DNA from: Chloroflexota bacterium
Lineage (GTDB): Bacteria > Chloroflexota > UBA6077 > JADZDV01
Assembly (NCBI GenBank): GCA_020850915.1
Contig: JADZDV010000149.1
Span: forward strand, 1-8,093
DNA length: 8,093 nt
Reading direction: 5' to 3'
Shown here: one piece after another, positions 1-6,017 of the stretch
Layout of the letters: each line of letters begins with the position of its first letter
Numbering within the stretch: position 1 is the stretch's first letter
The notes under the pieces: generated by a model
Told to the model about the DNA's origin: nothing
Database searches by the model: none
What the model saw: only the letters and a program-made list of their open reading frames with translations
Made by a program: the position numbers and the translations under genes

Positions 1-68
1 ACGCCGTCGTCGTAGTCGCGCTTGTCCACCACCCGCGTCTCACGAGACCCGCAGCCAACACACCGCAC
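1..68 (-). CDS. nrdR: Probable transcriptional repressor NrdR, N-terminal fragment (runs off left edge)
   Basis: Only 22 codons are inside the window, read leftward from a GTG at 68-66. They translate as MRCVGCGSRETRVVD followed by KRDYDDG. This fits the start of NrdR, which opens with MRCxxCG (the first half of a four-cysteine zinc ribbon), then a conserved xVVDSR-like stretch and an acidic turn before the RRRR-C part. The two Cys at residues 3 and 6 would be zinc ligands. NrdR is known to be a nucleotide-sensing repressor, with an ATP-cone domain after the ribbon, that shuts down ribonucleotide reductase genes. The second Cys pair and the ATP cone lie outside the window. A GAGGT ribosome binding site sits 7 bases before the GTG, and a strong promoter lies just upstream. 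Position 5 is Gly where Pro-Tyr or Pro-Phe usually fills residues 4-5. The call rests on a short segment; another small zinc-ribbon protein is the main alternative. Confidence 0.72.
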   Translation of the reverse strand, partial: MRCVGCGSRETRVVDKRDYDDG

Positions 69-95
69 AGCTTAGACCTCACCCAGTCTGTCCCG

Positions 96-124
96 ATCCT
101 ACGCGATCTTCTGTCGAGTGTCAA
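96..124 (-). promoter_or_regulatory. Sigma-70-type promoter for the nrdR-like gene
   Basis: Read on the minus strand, TTGACA (124-119) is a perfect -35 box. After exactly 17 bases comes TAGGAT (101-96), a 4-of-6 match to the -10 consensus. The predicted transcription start is near 89-90, which leaves a leader of about 20 bases containing GAGGT before the GTG start at 68. This is the best-formed promoter in the window. I see no AT-rich NrdR-box pair overlapping it. Confidence 0.7.
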
Positions 125-224
125 CTTGGGGTGCGCCCGAACAACGTTGCAGCGCGGTCGACAGACCGGTAGGGGCGCTACAACGGCCGTTCCAACACAC
201 GTCGTCGCACCCCTGGAGGCGGTG

Positions 225-266
225 GTGAACGGCTGGGTGAGCAGGCGACGCGCTGGAGCGCACTGA
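225..266 (+). CDS. Possible 13-codon leader ORF upstream of rnj
   Basis: A GTG at 225 is preceded by GGAGG (215-219) at a 5-base spacing. It opens a short frame, MNGWVSRRRAGAH, ending in TGA at 264-266. That stop overlaps an ATG at 266 (TGATG), which is the farthest-upstream start of the rnj reading frame and has its own GGAG at 255-258. The arrangement resembles translational coupling or a leader peptide. There is no homology to judge by, and a Shine-Dalgarno-plus-GTG pair can arise by chance in this composition, so it is a candidate only. Confidence 0.2.
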   Translation: MNGWVSRRRAGAH

Positions 267-364
267 TGCTGCACCGCGGACACCGGCTACACTTGAGCCA
301 GACGATAGATGGCGACCGAACGCCTCCGGCAGGGGTGCTGGTGGTGAGGCTCGGTCAAGAGATT

Positions 365-369
365 GAGGT
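365..369 (+). promoter_or_regulatory. Ribosome binding site that favours the GTG-377 start of rnj
   Basis: GAGGT lies 7 bases before the GTG at 377. Starting there gives a protein that begins about ten residues before the conserved LLGGVGEVGKN strand, as in typical RNase J. The alternative ATG at 266 also has a GGAG, but its 37 extra codons include several A/T-ending and rare codons (CTA, ATA, CGA, AGA) and match no known RNase J element. Confidence 0.6.
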
Positions 370-376
370 AAGACGC

Positions 377-2047
377 GTGCCCACAAGCTCCCTGCGCGCT
401 GTGCTCCTCGGGGGAGTCGGTGAGGTAGGCAAGAATTCGACCCTGTTTGAGTTTAAGGATGACCTGCTGCTGGTAGACGTCGGGGTGAAGTTCCCGGAGC
501 CCGAGCTGCATGGCGTGGACCTGGTCATCCCCGACTACACGTACGTCAAGCAGCGCTCCCATCTGCTGCGTGGCATCATCTTCACCCACGGCCACGAAGA
601 CCACATTGGCGCCTTGCCATACCTCATCATGCAGCTTGACGGCGTGCCGCCAGTTCCGATCTACGGCACGCCCCTCACCCTCGGCCTGATCGAAGTGAAG
701 CTGCGCGAGCATGGCCTGCTGGACCGGGTCCAGATGTTCCGCGTGCAGTCGGGCCGGCCGTTCGAGGTCGGTGGGTTCGAGGTCGAGGCGATCGACGTCA
801 ATCACAGCGTGCCCGGCGCCGTCGGCTACGCCCTCACCACCGAGGCCGGCACGTGCTTCCACACTGGCGACTTCAAGTTCGACCCTAGCCCGCCGGACGG
901 GAAGCCCACCGACCGTGACGCGCTGCGCCGCCTCGGTGATCGCGGCGTGCTGGCGCTCTTCTCCGACTGCGTCCGGGTGGAGCAGCCTGGCTGGACGCCG
1001 TCCGAGCGAGTCGTGGATGAGAGCCTGGCGAAGATCATCGAGGACGCGCCCGGCCGGGTCATCATCACGACCTTTGCCTCGAACCTGGACCGTCTGCGCA
1101 GGGTGGCGCTGGCCGCGCACCGACTGGGTCGGAAGGTCGGCGTGGCCGGCCGCAGCATGGACGCTAACCTGCACGTCGCCGGCGAGCTTGGCTACCTCGA
1201 GGTGCCGGATGACGTCTGGGTGGACCTTCGCGATCTCAGCGCGTATGACCCGGCGAGGGTCGTCCTCCTGACGACGGGCAGCCAGGGGGAGCCGACTTCT
1301 GTCCTGAGCCGGATGGCGCAGGGCGACCATCCGCTCGTTCGGGTGATGCCCGAGGACACCGTGGTGTTCAGCGCCAGCCCGGTACCGGGCAACGAGGAGT
1401 CAGTCTCTCGCTCGATCGACAATCTCTTCCGCCGCGGCGCCAGGGTGATCTACCGCGCGGTCCACAGCGGCATTCACGTATCTGGACACGCCAGCCGCGA
1501 GGAGCTAAAGGAGATGATCCGGTTGCTGCGGCCGCGCTACTGCGTGCCGATCCACGCCGAGTACCGGATGCAGTACCTCTACCGTGACCTCGCGCGCGAA
1601 GAAGGCGTGCCGGACGACAGGATCATCATCGCCGACATCGGCGAGGTGATCGACCTCAAGAAGGATGGCGCCGGACGCGCCGGGACCGTCCCGTCGGGCT
1701 CAGTCCTGGTGGATGGCCTGTCCGTAGGCGGCGTGACGCAGGTCGTCTTGCGCGACCGCGGCCGGCTCGCCGCGGATGGCGTGCTGATCGCCACGATCGT
1801 TGTCGACCGTGAGACAGGCGAGCTGGTGGCAGGCCCTGACCTGGTGTCGCGCGGCTTCGTGGATCCCGCCGAGGCGGACATCCTCGAGGCGGCGCGGGCC
1901 CGCGTACACCGTGCGCTGGAGCGCCAGCCGAGAGGGGCGCCTGAATACGGCTTCCTGGTCGGCAAGATCCGAGAGGTACTGAACGGATACGTCTACGACC
2001 GCACGCACAGGCGACCGATGATCATCCCCGTGGTCACCGAGGTCTAG
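377..2047 (+). CDS. rnj: Ribonuclease J (metallo-beta-lactamase / beta-CASP RNase)
   Basis: Starting at GTG 377, the product is 556 residues, a normal length for RNase J. The family is known for 5'-3' exonuclease and endonuclease activity on mRNA and rRNA precursors in the cytoplasm. Visible landmarks are the N-terminal LLGGVGEVGKN strand (residues 10-20), the metal-binding HGHEDH (71-76), a further His in NHSVPGAVG (143), and the HTGDFKFD Asp (165). The beta-CASP region includes TTGSQGEP (299-306) and HVSGHAS (367-373), and the last metal-site motif PIHAEYR has its His at 393. A C-terminal domain (about 445-556) contains the typical LRDRGRLAADGV and SRGF segments. The usual SDSTNA motif is replaced by SDCVRVE (196-202) before PGWTPSE. 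All metal ligands I can identify are intact, so the enzyme should be active. The gene is transcribed away from the nrdR-like gene and converges on the amidase gene. Whether it is J1- or J2-like cannot be told from sequence alone. Confidence 0.95.
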   Translation: MPTSSLRAVLLGGVGEVGKNSTLFEFKDDLLLVDVGVKFPEPELHGVDLVIPDYTYVKQRSHLLRGIIFTHGHEDHIGALPYLIMQLDGVPPVPIYGTPLTLGLIEVKLREHGLLDRVQMFRVQSGRPFEVGGFEVEAIDVNHSVPGAVGYALTTEAGTCFHTGDFKFDPSPPDGKPTDRDALRRLGDRGVLALFSDCVRVEQPGWTPSERVVDESLAKIIEDAPGRVIITTFASNLDRLRRVALAAHRLGRKVGVAGRSMDANLHVAGELGYLEVPDDVWVDLRDLSAYDPARVVLLTTGSQGEPTSVLSRMAQGDHPLVRVMPEDTVVFSASPVPGNEESVSRSIDNLFRRGARVIYRAVHSGIHVSGHASREELKEMIRLLRPRYCVPIHAEYRMQYLYRDLAREEGVPDDRIIIADIGEVIDLKKDGAGRAGTVPSGSVLVDGLSVGGVTQVVLRDRGRLAADGVLIATIVVDRETGELVAGPDLVSRGFVDPAEADILEAARARVHRALERQPRGAPEYGFLVGKIREVLNGYVYDRTHRRPMIIPVVTEV

Positions 2048-2063
2048 GGCTCAGGCCACCGGG
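2027..2063. terminator. Weak hairpin spanning the two convergent stop codons
   Basis: CCCGTGGTC (2027-2035) can pair with GGCCACCGGG (2054-2063). This gives nine pairs, one a G-T, with one bulged base and an 18-base loop. The structure covers the last codons and stops of both rnj and the amidase gene, which are only 3 bases apart. There is no T-run on either side, so intrinsic termination would be weak. It is the only candidate terminator at this junction. Confidence 0.25.
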
Positions 2064-3565
2064 AACCGCGCGAAGTACGCCTTGATGCCGTCGCAGTAGC
2101 CCTTTGCCAGGGCGTCGAGGATCTTCTCCTGGCGCAGGGCATTCGCCTCATCGGGATTGGTCAGATAGAGCGCCTCTCCGATGATGGCGGGCATCTGGCT
2201 GGGCCGTTTGATGATGTCGCTCCGGGGTCCGAGGAGGTAGTAATGGGAATCGCCGCCCAGGATCGTCCGGTCGCTGGTCCCCTTCCGGTCGCGCGCGGTG
2301 AAGCCCGCGTCAGCCAGCGCCTTGACGATCGCGGCGTTCGTCAGATCGGCCAGCCACTTGTTCCGATCGGTGAACGGGCGACCCTCGCTGTAGAAGATCT
2401 GAGTGCCCTTGACGGCCGGATCCGTCATGCCGTTGAAATGGATCGAGACGAGCAGGTCGGCGCCGGCCGAGTTTGCCAGATCGATCCGCGCCTGGAGCTC
2501 GTCGGAGAGATTCACCTTGTCGTCCCCGGTCAGGTCCCGCGGCGGCTCGTTCACGCCCCGGTCGACGGTGCGCGTGAGGACCGTATTGACGGCGCCATCC
2601 TGGAGCAGCTTCGAGGCTTTGAGCGCGACTTTCAAGACCAGGTCCTTCTCGCGGAGGACCAGGCCGTCCGGGAAGGCGAACGACGTGCCGATCTCCTTCC
2701 CGCCGTGCCCGGGATCGAGCACCACGAGCGGGTCTCGACGGAAGGCGGTCGAGAGGTCGGTGGCTGGGAGGTCGCCTGGTCGCGCTAGTCGCCGCGGCGA
2801 GTCGGTGGCGAACTGGCCGTAGAACCGGCTGCCGCGCGCCTGTTCGGCAAGGTCGGCCGGCAGGGCGCGGAGGGTCATCAGGGCTTTCAGATACTCACCC
2901 AGCAGCAGCCCCTGGGTAGTGCCGGTCGACGCGTCGTAATGCATGATGCCCCGCTGGAACCGCTGGTAAATGAAGCCGCCGTTGGTCGGATCGGGTGTCG
3001 GGCGCGAGGTGGGCAGTCCCCACAGCTCGAGATCGAAGCCTGGCATGAGGTTGCGATCGCCGCGACCGTCCGGGAACGCCTCCTCGAACTTGACGGTCTG
3101 GGAGAAGGTGGTGAAGAAGTTGACCTTCTGCCCCTGCCAAACGTCGGGCGCCATCTCTTTGACGAACTGGAGCGCCTTCGTGTGGTAGTCAGGATCCTTG
3201 ACCGACGGCGCTCGCTTCACGACGTCCGAGTCGATCGCCGGGAACTCGGAGCCGTTGATCCTGGTGTACGGCATGATCCCATCGTCGAGCAGGTTCATAG
3301 TGGCCACCGCGCCGTTAGGCTGGACCTGCATGACCTGTCGCTGAAAGATCTGGACCGGCTGGTCGAGCAGTGTGAACACCCCGGAGATCGGGTAGCCGAA
3401 GGTGCGCACTCCGCCACGCTTCTGAAAGTAGTCCCAGAAGCGATCGTCGTCGACGCGGTAGCGGGTTGGAAAACTACGCGGGTCTGACGACTGCGCCTGC
3501 GCTGGCTGGGCCGCTGACGCCAGAGCGCACACAACTAGCACCGCCGCCACCAGGCGTTTGATCAC
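2051..3565 (-). CDS. Secreted N-acetylmuramoyl-L-alanine amidase (Amidase_3) with duplicated N-terminal module
   Basis: From GTG 3565 the product is 504 residues. Residues 1-24 form a Sec signal peptide: a KR n-region, the core LVAAVLVVCALASA and an AQA cleavage site, so the enzyme acts outside the membrane. Residues about 40-100 (FQKRGGVRTFGYPIS) and 155-230 (LELWGLPTS, then YQRFQRGIMHYD and LLLGEYLK) look like two copies of a module I associate with Chloroflexota secreted proteins. It may bind wall material, but that is inference. The C-terminal half (about 278-500) is a zinc amidase that cleaves the MurNAc-L-Ala bond of peptidoglycan. It has VVLDPGHGG (zinc ligand His 287), REKDLVL (Glu 306), SIHFNG (His 376) and IIGEALYLTN (catalytic Glu 464). 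All four key residues are present. The N-terminal half distinguishes it from the shorter classic AmiC/CwlB type. Confidence 0.93.
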   Translation of the reverse strand: MIKRLVAAVLVVCALASAAQPAQAQSSDPRSFPTRYRVDDDRFWDYFQKRGGVRTFGYPISGVFTLLDQPVQIFQRQVMQVQPNGAVATMNLLDDGIMPYTRINGSEFPAIDSDVVKRAPSVKDPDYHTKALQFVKEMAPDVWQGQKVNFFTTFSQTVKFEEAFPDGRGDRNLMPGFDLELWGLPTSRPTPDPTNGGFIYQRFQRGIMHYDASTGTTQGLLLGEYLKALMTLRALPADLAEQARGSRFYGQFATDSPRRLARPGDLPATDLSTAFRRDPLVVLDPGHGGKEIGTSFAFPDGLVLREKDLVLKVALKASKLLQDGAVNTVLTRTVDRGVNEPPRDLTGDDKVNLSDELQARIDLANSAGADLLVSIHFNGMTDPAVKGTQIFYSEGRPFTDRNKWLADLTNAAIVKALADAGFTARDRKGTSDRTILGGDSHYYLLGPRSDIIKRPSQMPAIIGEALYLTNPDEANALRQEKILDALAKGYCDGIKAYFARFPVA

Positions 3566-3569
3566 GAAT

Positions 3570-3577
3570 CCCCCCTC
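3570..3577 (-). promoter_or_regulatory. Ribosome binding site that sets the amidase start
   Basis: On the minus strand, GAGGGGGG (3577-3570) lies 4 bases before the GTG at 3565-3563. The ATG six codons upstream (3583) has no purine-rich site before it, and this G-run would fall inside its coding sequence. Starting at the GTG also yields a cleaner signal peptide, beginning MIKRLV. Confidence 0.65.
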
Positions 3578-3662
3578 ACTCATTGACGCGCACCGAGTAG
3601 TCTAGCGACCCACCAGGCCCATGCTCGGTCACCCGGCCAGCCTTCGTGACAGGTCTGTGAGA

Positions 3663-3775
3663 CCCGGCGCGGAAAGGCGAACGGTACAACGTCCGGCCCG
3701 GCGCGGCGGTTTCAGAGCGACGGCCGGCATTTCCGGGCGCGCGGTTCGCGTAACGTCAGCAGGAGCGGAAAGGCG
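3663..3775. repeat. Short direct repeats in the amidase-GT2 spacer
   Basis: GCGGAAAGGCG occurs at 3669-3679 and again, identical, at 3765-3775, 96 bases apart. CCCGGCGCGG occurs at 3663-3672 and 3697-3706, 34 bases apart. The first copies of the two repeats overlap. They could be regulator binding sites or chance repeats in GC-rich DNA. Confidence 0.4.
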
Positions 3776-3852
3776 GCGGAGCACGCCAGATGTCAGGCGT
3801 GTCGGCGAACGCGGGTCGGGCTCCGCGCCCGCTCCGAGGCGGAGGCAGCGTG

Positions 3853-3858
3853 TATACT
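3853..3858 (+). promoter_or_regulatory. Candidate -10 element for the GT2 gene
   Basis: TATACT matches five of six bases of the -10 consensus and stands out in very GC-rich surroundings. No TTGACA-like hexamer lies 16-18 bases upstream. Transcription would begin near 3865, giving a leader of only about 16 bases that still contains GGGGGT (3871-3876), a weak ribosome binding site for the GTG at 3881. Confidence 0.45.
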
Positions 3859-3880
3859 CTGTTGTCTCACGGGGGTCCGC

Positions 3881-4933
3881 GTGCAGCTCTCAGTCATCAT
3901 CCCCATCCTGAACGAGGAAGAGAACATCCCCGCGCTCCATGAGGAGCTGATGGGGGTTCTGGAAACGCTGGGTCGCACGTTCGAGGTGATCTACGTTGAC
4001 GACGGCAGCACGGACAGGAGCTTCGAGCTGCTCCGCGACCTCGCGATGAGCGACCCCCGCATCCAGGTCATCCGGTTCCGGCGCAACTTCGGACAGACGG
4101 CCGGTCTGCGAGCCGGCATCGAAGCCTCACGCGGAGACATCCTGGTCTTCATGGACGGAGACCGCCAGAACGACCCGCACTCTATCCCGGACCTGCTGAA
4201 CAAGCTCGACGAGGGTTACGACGTCGTCAGCGGCGTACGCAAGAACCGCCAGGATCCCTCGATCTCGCGCAAGCTGCCATCTCGCCTGGCGAACATGCTG
4301 ATCTCGTCGGTCAGCGGCGTGCATCTGCGGGACTACGGCTGCACGCTCAAGGCGTACCGCCGCGAGGTGATCGAGAACGTCAAGTTGTACGGCGAGTTGC
4401 ACCGCTTCATTCCGGCCTACGCCGCCTGGAATGGGGCTGAGATTACCGAGCTGGATGTCGGCCATCGGGCGCGGACGGCTGGACGCTCGAAGTACGGCCT
4501 CGACCGGACCATCAAGGTCCTGCTGGACCTGATGACCCTGAAGTTCCTGAGCGACTACTCGACGAAGCCGATCTACCTCTTTGGCGGACTGGGCGCAAGC
4601 TTCTTCCTGGCGGCCGGCGGCGTCCTGCTGTACGTGCTCTTCCAGCTCTTCGTCGAGGGCGTCAAGCTGAACCGAAACCAGCCGGCGCTGTTCATCGCGC
4701 TGGTGTTCGCACTGTTCGGCCTGGTGCTGATCATGAACGGCCTGCTGGCCGAGCTAAGCACCCGAACCTACCACGAGTCACAGGACAAGCCGACGTACAC
4801 GGTGCGGACGCGGATCCGCAACGGTAGAGTGGTGGACCTCCGCGCCCGTCGGCGCGCATTCGAGGACTTGGACTCGAGCGAGGAGGCGGTCCCCTCCGGG
4901 CAGGAGGGTCCCAGGCCGAAAGTCGGCGTATAG
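3881..4933 (+). CDS. GT2 glycosyltransferase, polyprenyl-phosphate sugar synthase type (DPM1/GtrB/ArnC-like)
   Basis: The product is 350 residues from GTG 3881. The N-terminal 225 residues form a GT-A catalytic domain: SVIIPILNEEENI (4-16), the nucleotide-sugar motif VDDGSTD (39-45), RNFGQTAGLRAGI (68-80) and the metal-binding MDGDRQNDP (91-99). These are followed by DYGCTLKAYRREV (151-163) and the membrane-proximal RTAGRSKYGL (198-207). Two transmembrane helices follow (about 231-256 and 268-290). A cytoplasmic tail of about 55 residues is first basic, then acidic. This layout matches GtrB/ArnC/dolichol-phosphate-mannose synthase relatives, which transfer a sugar from UDP- or GDP-sugar to polyprenyl phosphate at the inner face of the membrane. 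The sugar cannot be read from sequence. The usual DADLQDPP is here DGDRQNDP, keeping the acidic pair. A lipid-linked product is what GT-C enzymes such as the one starting at 6018 use. Confidence 0.9.
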   Translation: MQLSVIIPILNEEENIPALHEELMGVLETLGRTFEVIYVDDGSTDRSFELLRDLAMSDPRIQVIRFRRNFGQTAGLRAGIEASRGDILVFMDGDRQNDPHSIPDLLNKLDEGYDVVSGVRKNRQDPSISRKLPSRLANMLISSVSGVHLRDYGCTLKAYRREVIENVKLYGELHRFIPAYAAWNGAEITELDVGHRARTAGRSKYGLDRTIKVLLDLMTLKFLSDYSTKPIYLFGGLGASFFLAAGGVLLYVLFQLFVEGVKLNRNQPALFIALVFALFGLVLIMNGLLAELSTRTYHESQDKPTYTVRTRIRNGRVVDLRARRRAFEDLDSSEEAVPSGQEGPRPKVGV

Positions 4934-4947
4934 TCTCCGAGCGGGTC

Positions 4948-4962
4948 GCGCCACCGTGGCGC
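4948..4962. terminator. Perfect hairpin between convergent GT2 and epimerase genes
   Basis: GCGCCACCGTGGCGC is a 7-base perfect inverted repeat around one central base, so in RNA it would form a 5-6 bp GC stem with a 3-5 base loop. It sits in the 30-base gap between the GT2 stop (4931-4933) and the epimerase stop (4964-4966), so it could serve as a bidirectional terminator. No T-tract follows on either strand. The position makes the call more convincing than the structure alone. Confidence 0.5.
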
Positions 4963-4963
4963 C

Positions 4964-5902
4964 TCACGTCTCGAGGCTGAGATTCCACTCCACTTGGCGG
5001 CGCAGGCCTTCGATGAGCGGCGTGGTCGGCTCGTAGCCAAGCGCCGCCCGCGCCCGACGGATGTCGGCACGAGTGTGAAGCTGATCGCCCTTGCGGGGCG
5101 GACCGTAGTTGAGCTGCGCCTCGCGGCCGGCCAGCTCCTCGATCGTCCGAACGATCCAGCTCAGGTCGCGCGCCTCGCCGCCCCCGATGTTGTAGACCTC
5201 GCCAACCTCACCGCGATCGAGGGCCCGCGACGTCGCCTCGACGGCATCGTCGATGTAGGTGTTGCTCCGACTCTGCGATCCGTCACCGAAGATCGTGATC
5301 GGCTCGCCCTTCAAGACGCGGCTGATGAAGATCTGATACGCCATGTCCGGCCGCTGGCGCGGGCCGTAGACCGAGAAGTAGCGCAGGACGATCACCGGCA
5401 GGCCGTAGCTCTCCTGGTACGCCAGCGCCAGCCGCTCCGCGCACAGCTTGGTCGCGCCGTACGGCGAGATCGGTCGGGGTAGCGTCGTCTCGTCGCCGTC
5501 AGCCATTCGCCCGTAGACCGAGGATGTGGAGATGAAGACCAAGCGCCCGACTCCGCTGGAGAGTCGCGCTGCTTCGAGCAGGCGCTGGCTCGCCAGGACG
5601 TTGCAGGTCATGTACTCCTCGAAGTTGTCCCAGCTCCGGGGGAGTCCGGCCATCGCCGCCTGGTGGACGACGGCGTCTACGCCATCCAGGACAGACTCCA
5701 GTGCCGCCGAGCGCAGGTCCGCCTCGATGAAGCGATAGGCTGGGTGCTCGAGCGCGGCAGACAGATTGCGCTCCTTGAGGCTGCGCGCGTAATAGGGATT
5801 GAACGAGTCGAGGCCGACGACCTCGTGTCCCTCCGCCAGGAGCCGCTCGGAGAGATGCGAGCCGACAAAACCAGCCGCGCCAGTTACCAGGATTCGCAAC
5901 AT
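4964..5902 (-). CDS. NAD-dependent sugar epimerase/dehydratase (extended SDR, UDP-sugar 4-epimerase-like)
   Basis: From ATG 5902 the product is 312 residues, the usual length for GalE/CapI-type extended SDR enzymes. It shows the Rossmann motif TGAAGFVGSHL (7-17, Gly 8, 11 and 14), Asp 32 at the end of the second strand (NAD rather than NADP), HQAAMAG (80-86), the catalytic Ser/Thr segment STSSVYG (125-131) and the YGATK pair Tyr 148/Lys 152. RYFSVYGPRQRPD (174-186), IFGDGSQSRSNTYIDD (204-219) and YNIGGG (237-242) are typical of the substrate side. The NPYYARSLKERNL stretch (35-47) resembles UDP-glucuronate 4-epimerases, while the MAGLPRSW loop differs from both classic subfamilies. The nucleotide-sugar substrate is therefore open. 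This ATG has GGAGG 3 bases upstream and begins directly with the first strand; a 17-residue extension to 5953 has nothing in its favour. The enzyme would be cytosolic and may supply a sugar donor to the neighbouring transferases. Confidence 0.9.
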   Translation of the reverse strand: MLRILVTGAAGFVGSHLSERLLAEGHEVVGLDSFNPYYARSLKERNLSAALEHPAYRFIEADLRSAALESVLDGVDAVVHQAAMAGLPRSWDNFEEYMTCNVLASQRLLEAARLSSGVGRLVFISTSSVYGRMADGDETTLPRPISPYGATKLCAERLALAYQESYGLPVIVLRYFSVYGPRQRPDMAYQIFISRVLKGEPITIFGDGSQSRSNTYIDDAVEATSRALDRGEVGEVYNIGGGEARDLSWIVRTIEELAGREAQLNYGPPRKGDQLHTRADIRRARAALGYEPTTPLIEGLRRQVEWNLSLET

Positions 5903-5923
5903 GCGCCTCCACCGCTGGCCGGG

Positions 5924-5932
5924 ACGATAGCA
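5924..5932 (-). promoter_or_regulatory. Candidate extended -10 for the epimerase gene
   Basis: Read on the minus strand this is TGCTATCGT, which fits the extended TGn form with TATCGT as the -10 hexamer (4 of 6). Transcription would start near 5917, about 15 bases before the ATG, and the leader would include the GGAGG at 5910-5906. There is no clear -35 box. Confidence 0.3.
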
Positions 5933-5975
5933 GAGCCCCGGACGGTCGGCCACAGGCGCGGGTGGAGAGGTCGCC

Positions 5976-5981
5976 TATAAT
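5976..5981 (+). promoter_or_regulatory. Consensus -10 element for the GT-C gene
   Basis: TATAAT is a perfect -10 hexamer, the only one upstream of a plus-strand gene here. It lies in the 115-base divergent gap between the epimerase and the GT-C gene. No recognisable -35 sits 16-18 bases upstream. The predicted start is near 5988, just before a perfect palindrome and about 30 bases before the ATG at 6018. Confidence 0.5.
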
Positions 5982-5990
5982 CGTCCCACC

Positions 5991-6005
5991 GGCCGCCTGG
6001 CGGCC
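5991..6005 (+). promoter_or_regulatory. Palindrome in the GT-C gene leader
   Basis: GGCCGCCTGGCGGCC is a 7-base perfect inverted repeat around a single T. It begins within a few bases of the predicted transcription start (about 5988) and ends 12 bases before the ATG at 6018. It could be an operator for a dimeric repressor, or a 5'-terminal RNA hairpin. The bases between it and the ATG (CCCACCACCTTG) contain no Shine-Dalgarno sequence. Confidence 0.45.
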
Positions 6006-6017
6006 CCCACCACCTTG

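Larger units (their letters stand above)
69..376. other. Divergent intergenic region between the nrdR-like gene and rnj
   Basis: This 308-base stretch holds the promoter of the leftward gene (96-124), its ribosome binding site next to the GTG at 68, and the leader of rnj. No convincing -35/-10 pair is visible for rnj. The best -10-like hexamer is TACACT at 288-293, with no matching -35. A tiny ORF (225-266) and an in-frame 37-codon upstream extension of rnj (266-376) lie here and are treated separately. Other open frames across the region show no recognisable protein and look like chance ORFs in GC-rich DNA. No tRNA, riboswitch or repeat is evident. Confidence 0.6.
3566..3880. other. Divergent intergenic region between the amidase and GT2 genes
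   Basis: This 315-base spacer holds the upstream signals of both divergent genes and no gene I can support. On the minus strand, TAGACT (3604-3599) is a weak -10 candidate for the amidase without a good -35. On the plus strand, TATACT (3853-3858) is the GT2 candidate. The middle contains an 11-base direct repeat, a 10-base direct repeat, and a 6-base inverted repeat CACGCC/GGCGTG (3782-3787 and 3796-3801). An open frame runs across 3621-3911, but it is Arg/Ser-rich, overlaps the GT2 start and resembles nothing known. Confidence 0.6.

Noticed and set aside
266..376. 37-residue N-terminal extension of RNase J from ATG 266
   Set aside because: It has a plausible GGAG, but its codon use is unlike the gene body, it matches no RNase J element, and GTG 377 has GAGGT at good spacing with a family-like N terminus.
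99..386. Minus-strand open frame of 95 codons in the nrdR-rnj spacer
   Set aside because: It is antisense to the rnj leader, contains the nrdR -35 box near its end, and matches no family.
287..1330. Long open frame of 347 codons on the minus strand
   Set aside because: It is antisense to the well-conserved RNase J gene, resembles no protein family, and is explained by high GC content removing stop codons.
3566..3583. Amidase start at ATG 3583
   Set aside because: No ribosome binding site precedes it, and the strong G-rich site falls inside its coding sequence, pointing to GTG 3565.
3621..3911. Plus-strand open frame of 96 codons in the amidase-GT2 spacer
   Set aside because: It is Arg/Ser-rich, contains the GT2 -10 candidate and overlaps the GT2 start out of frame. 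No ribosome binding site or homology supports it.
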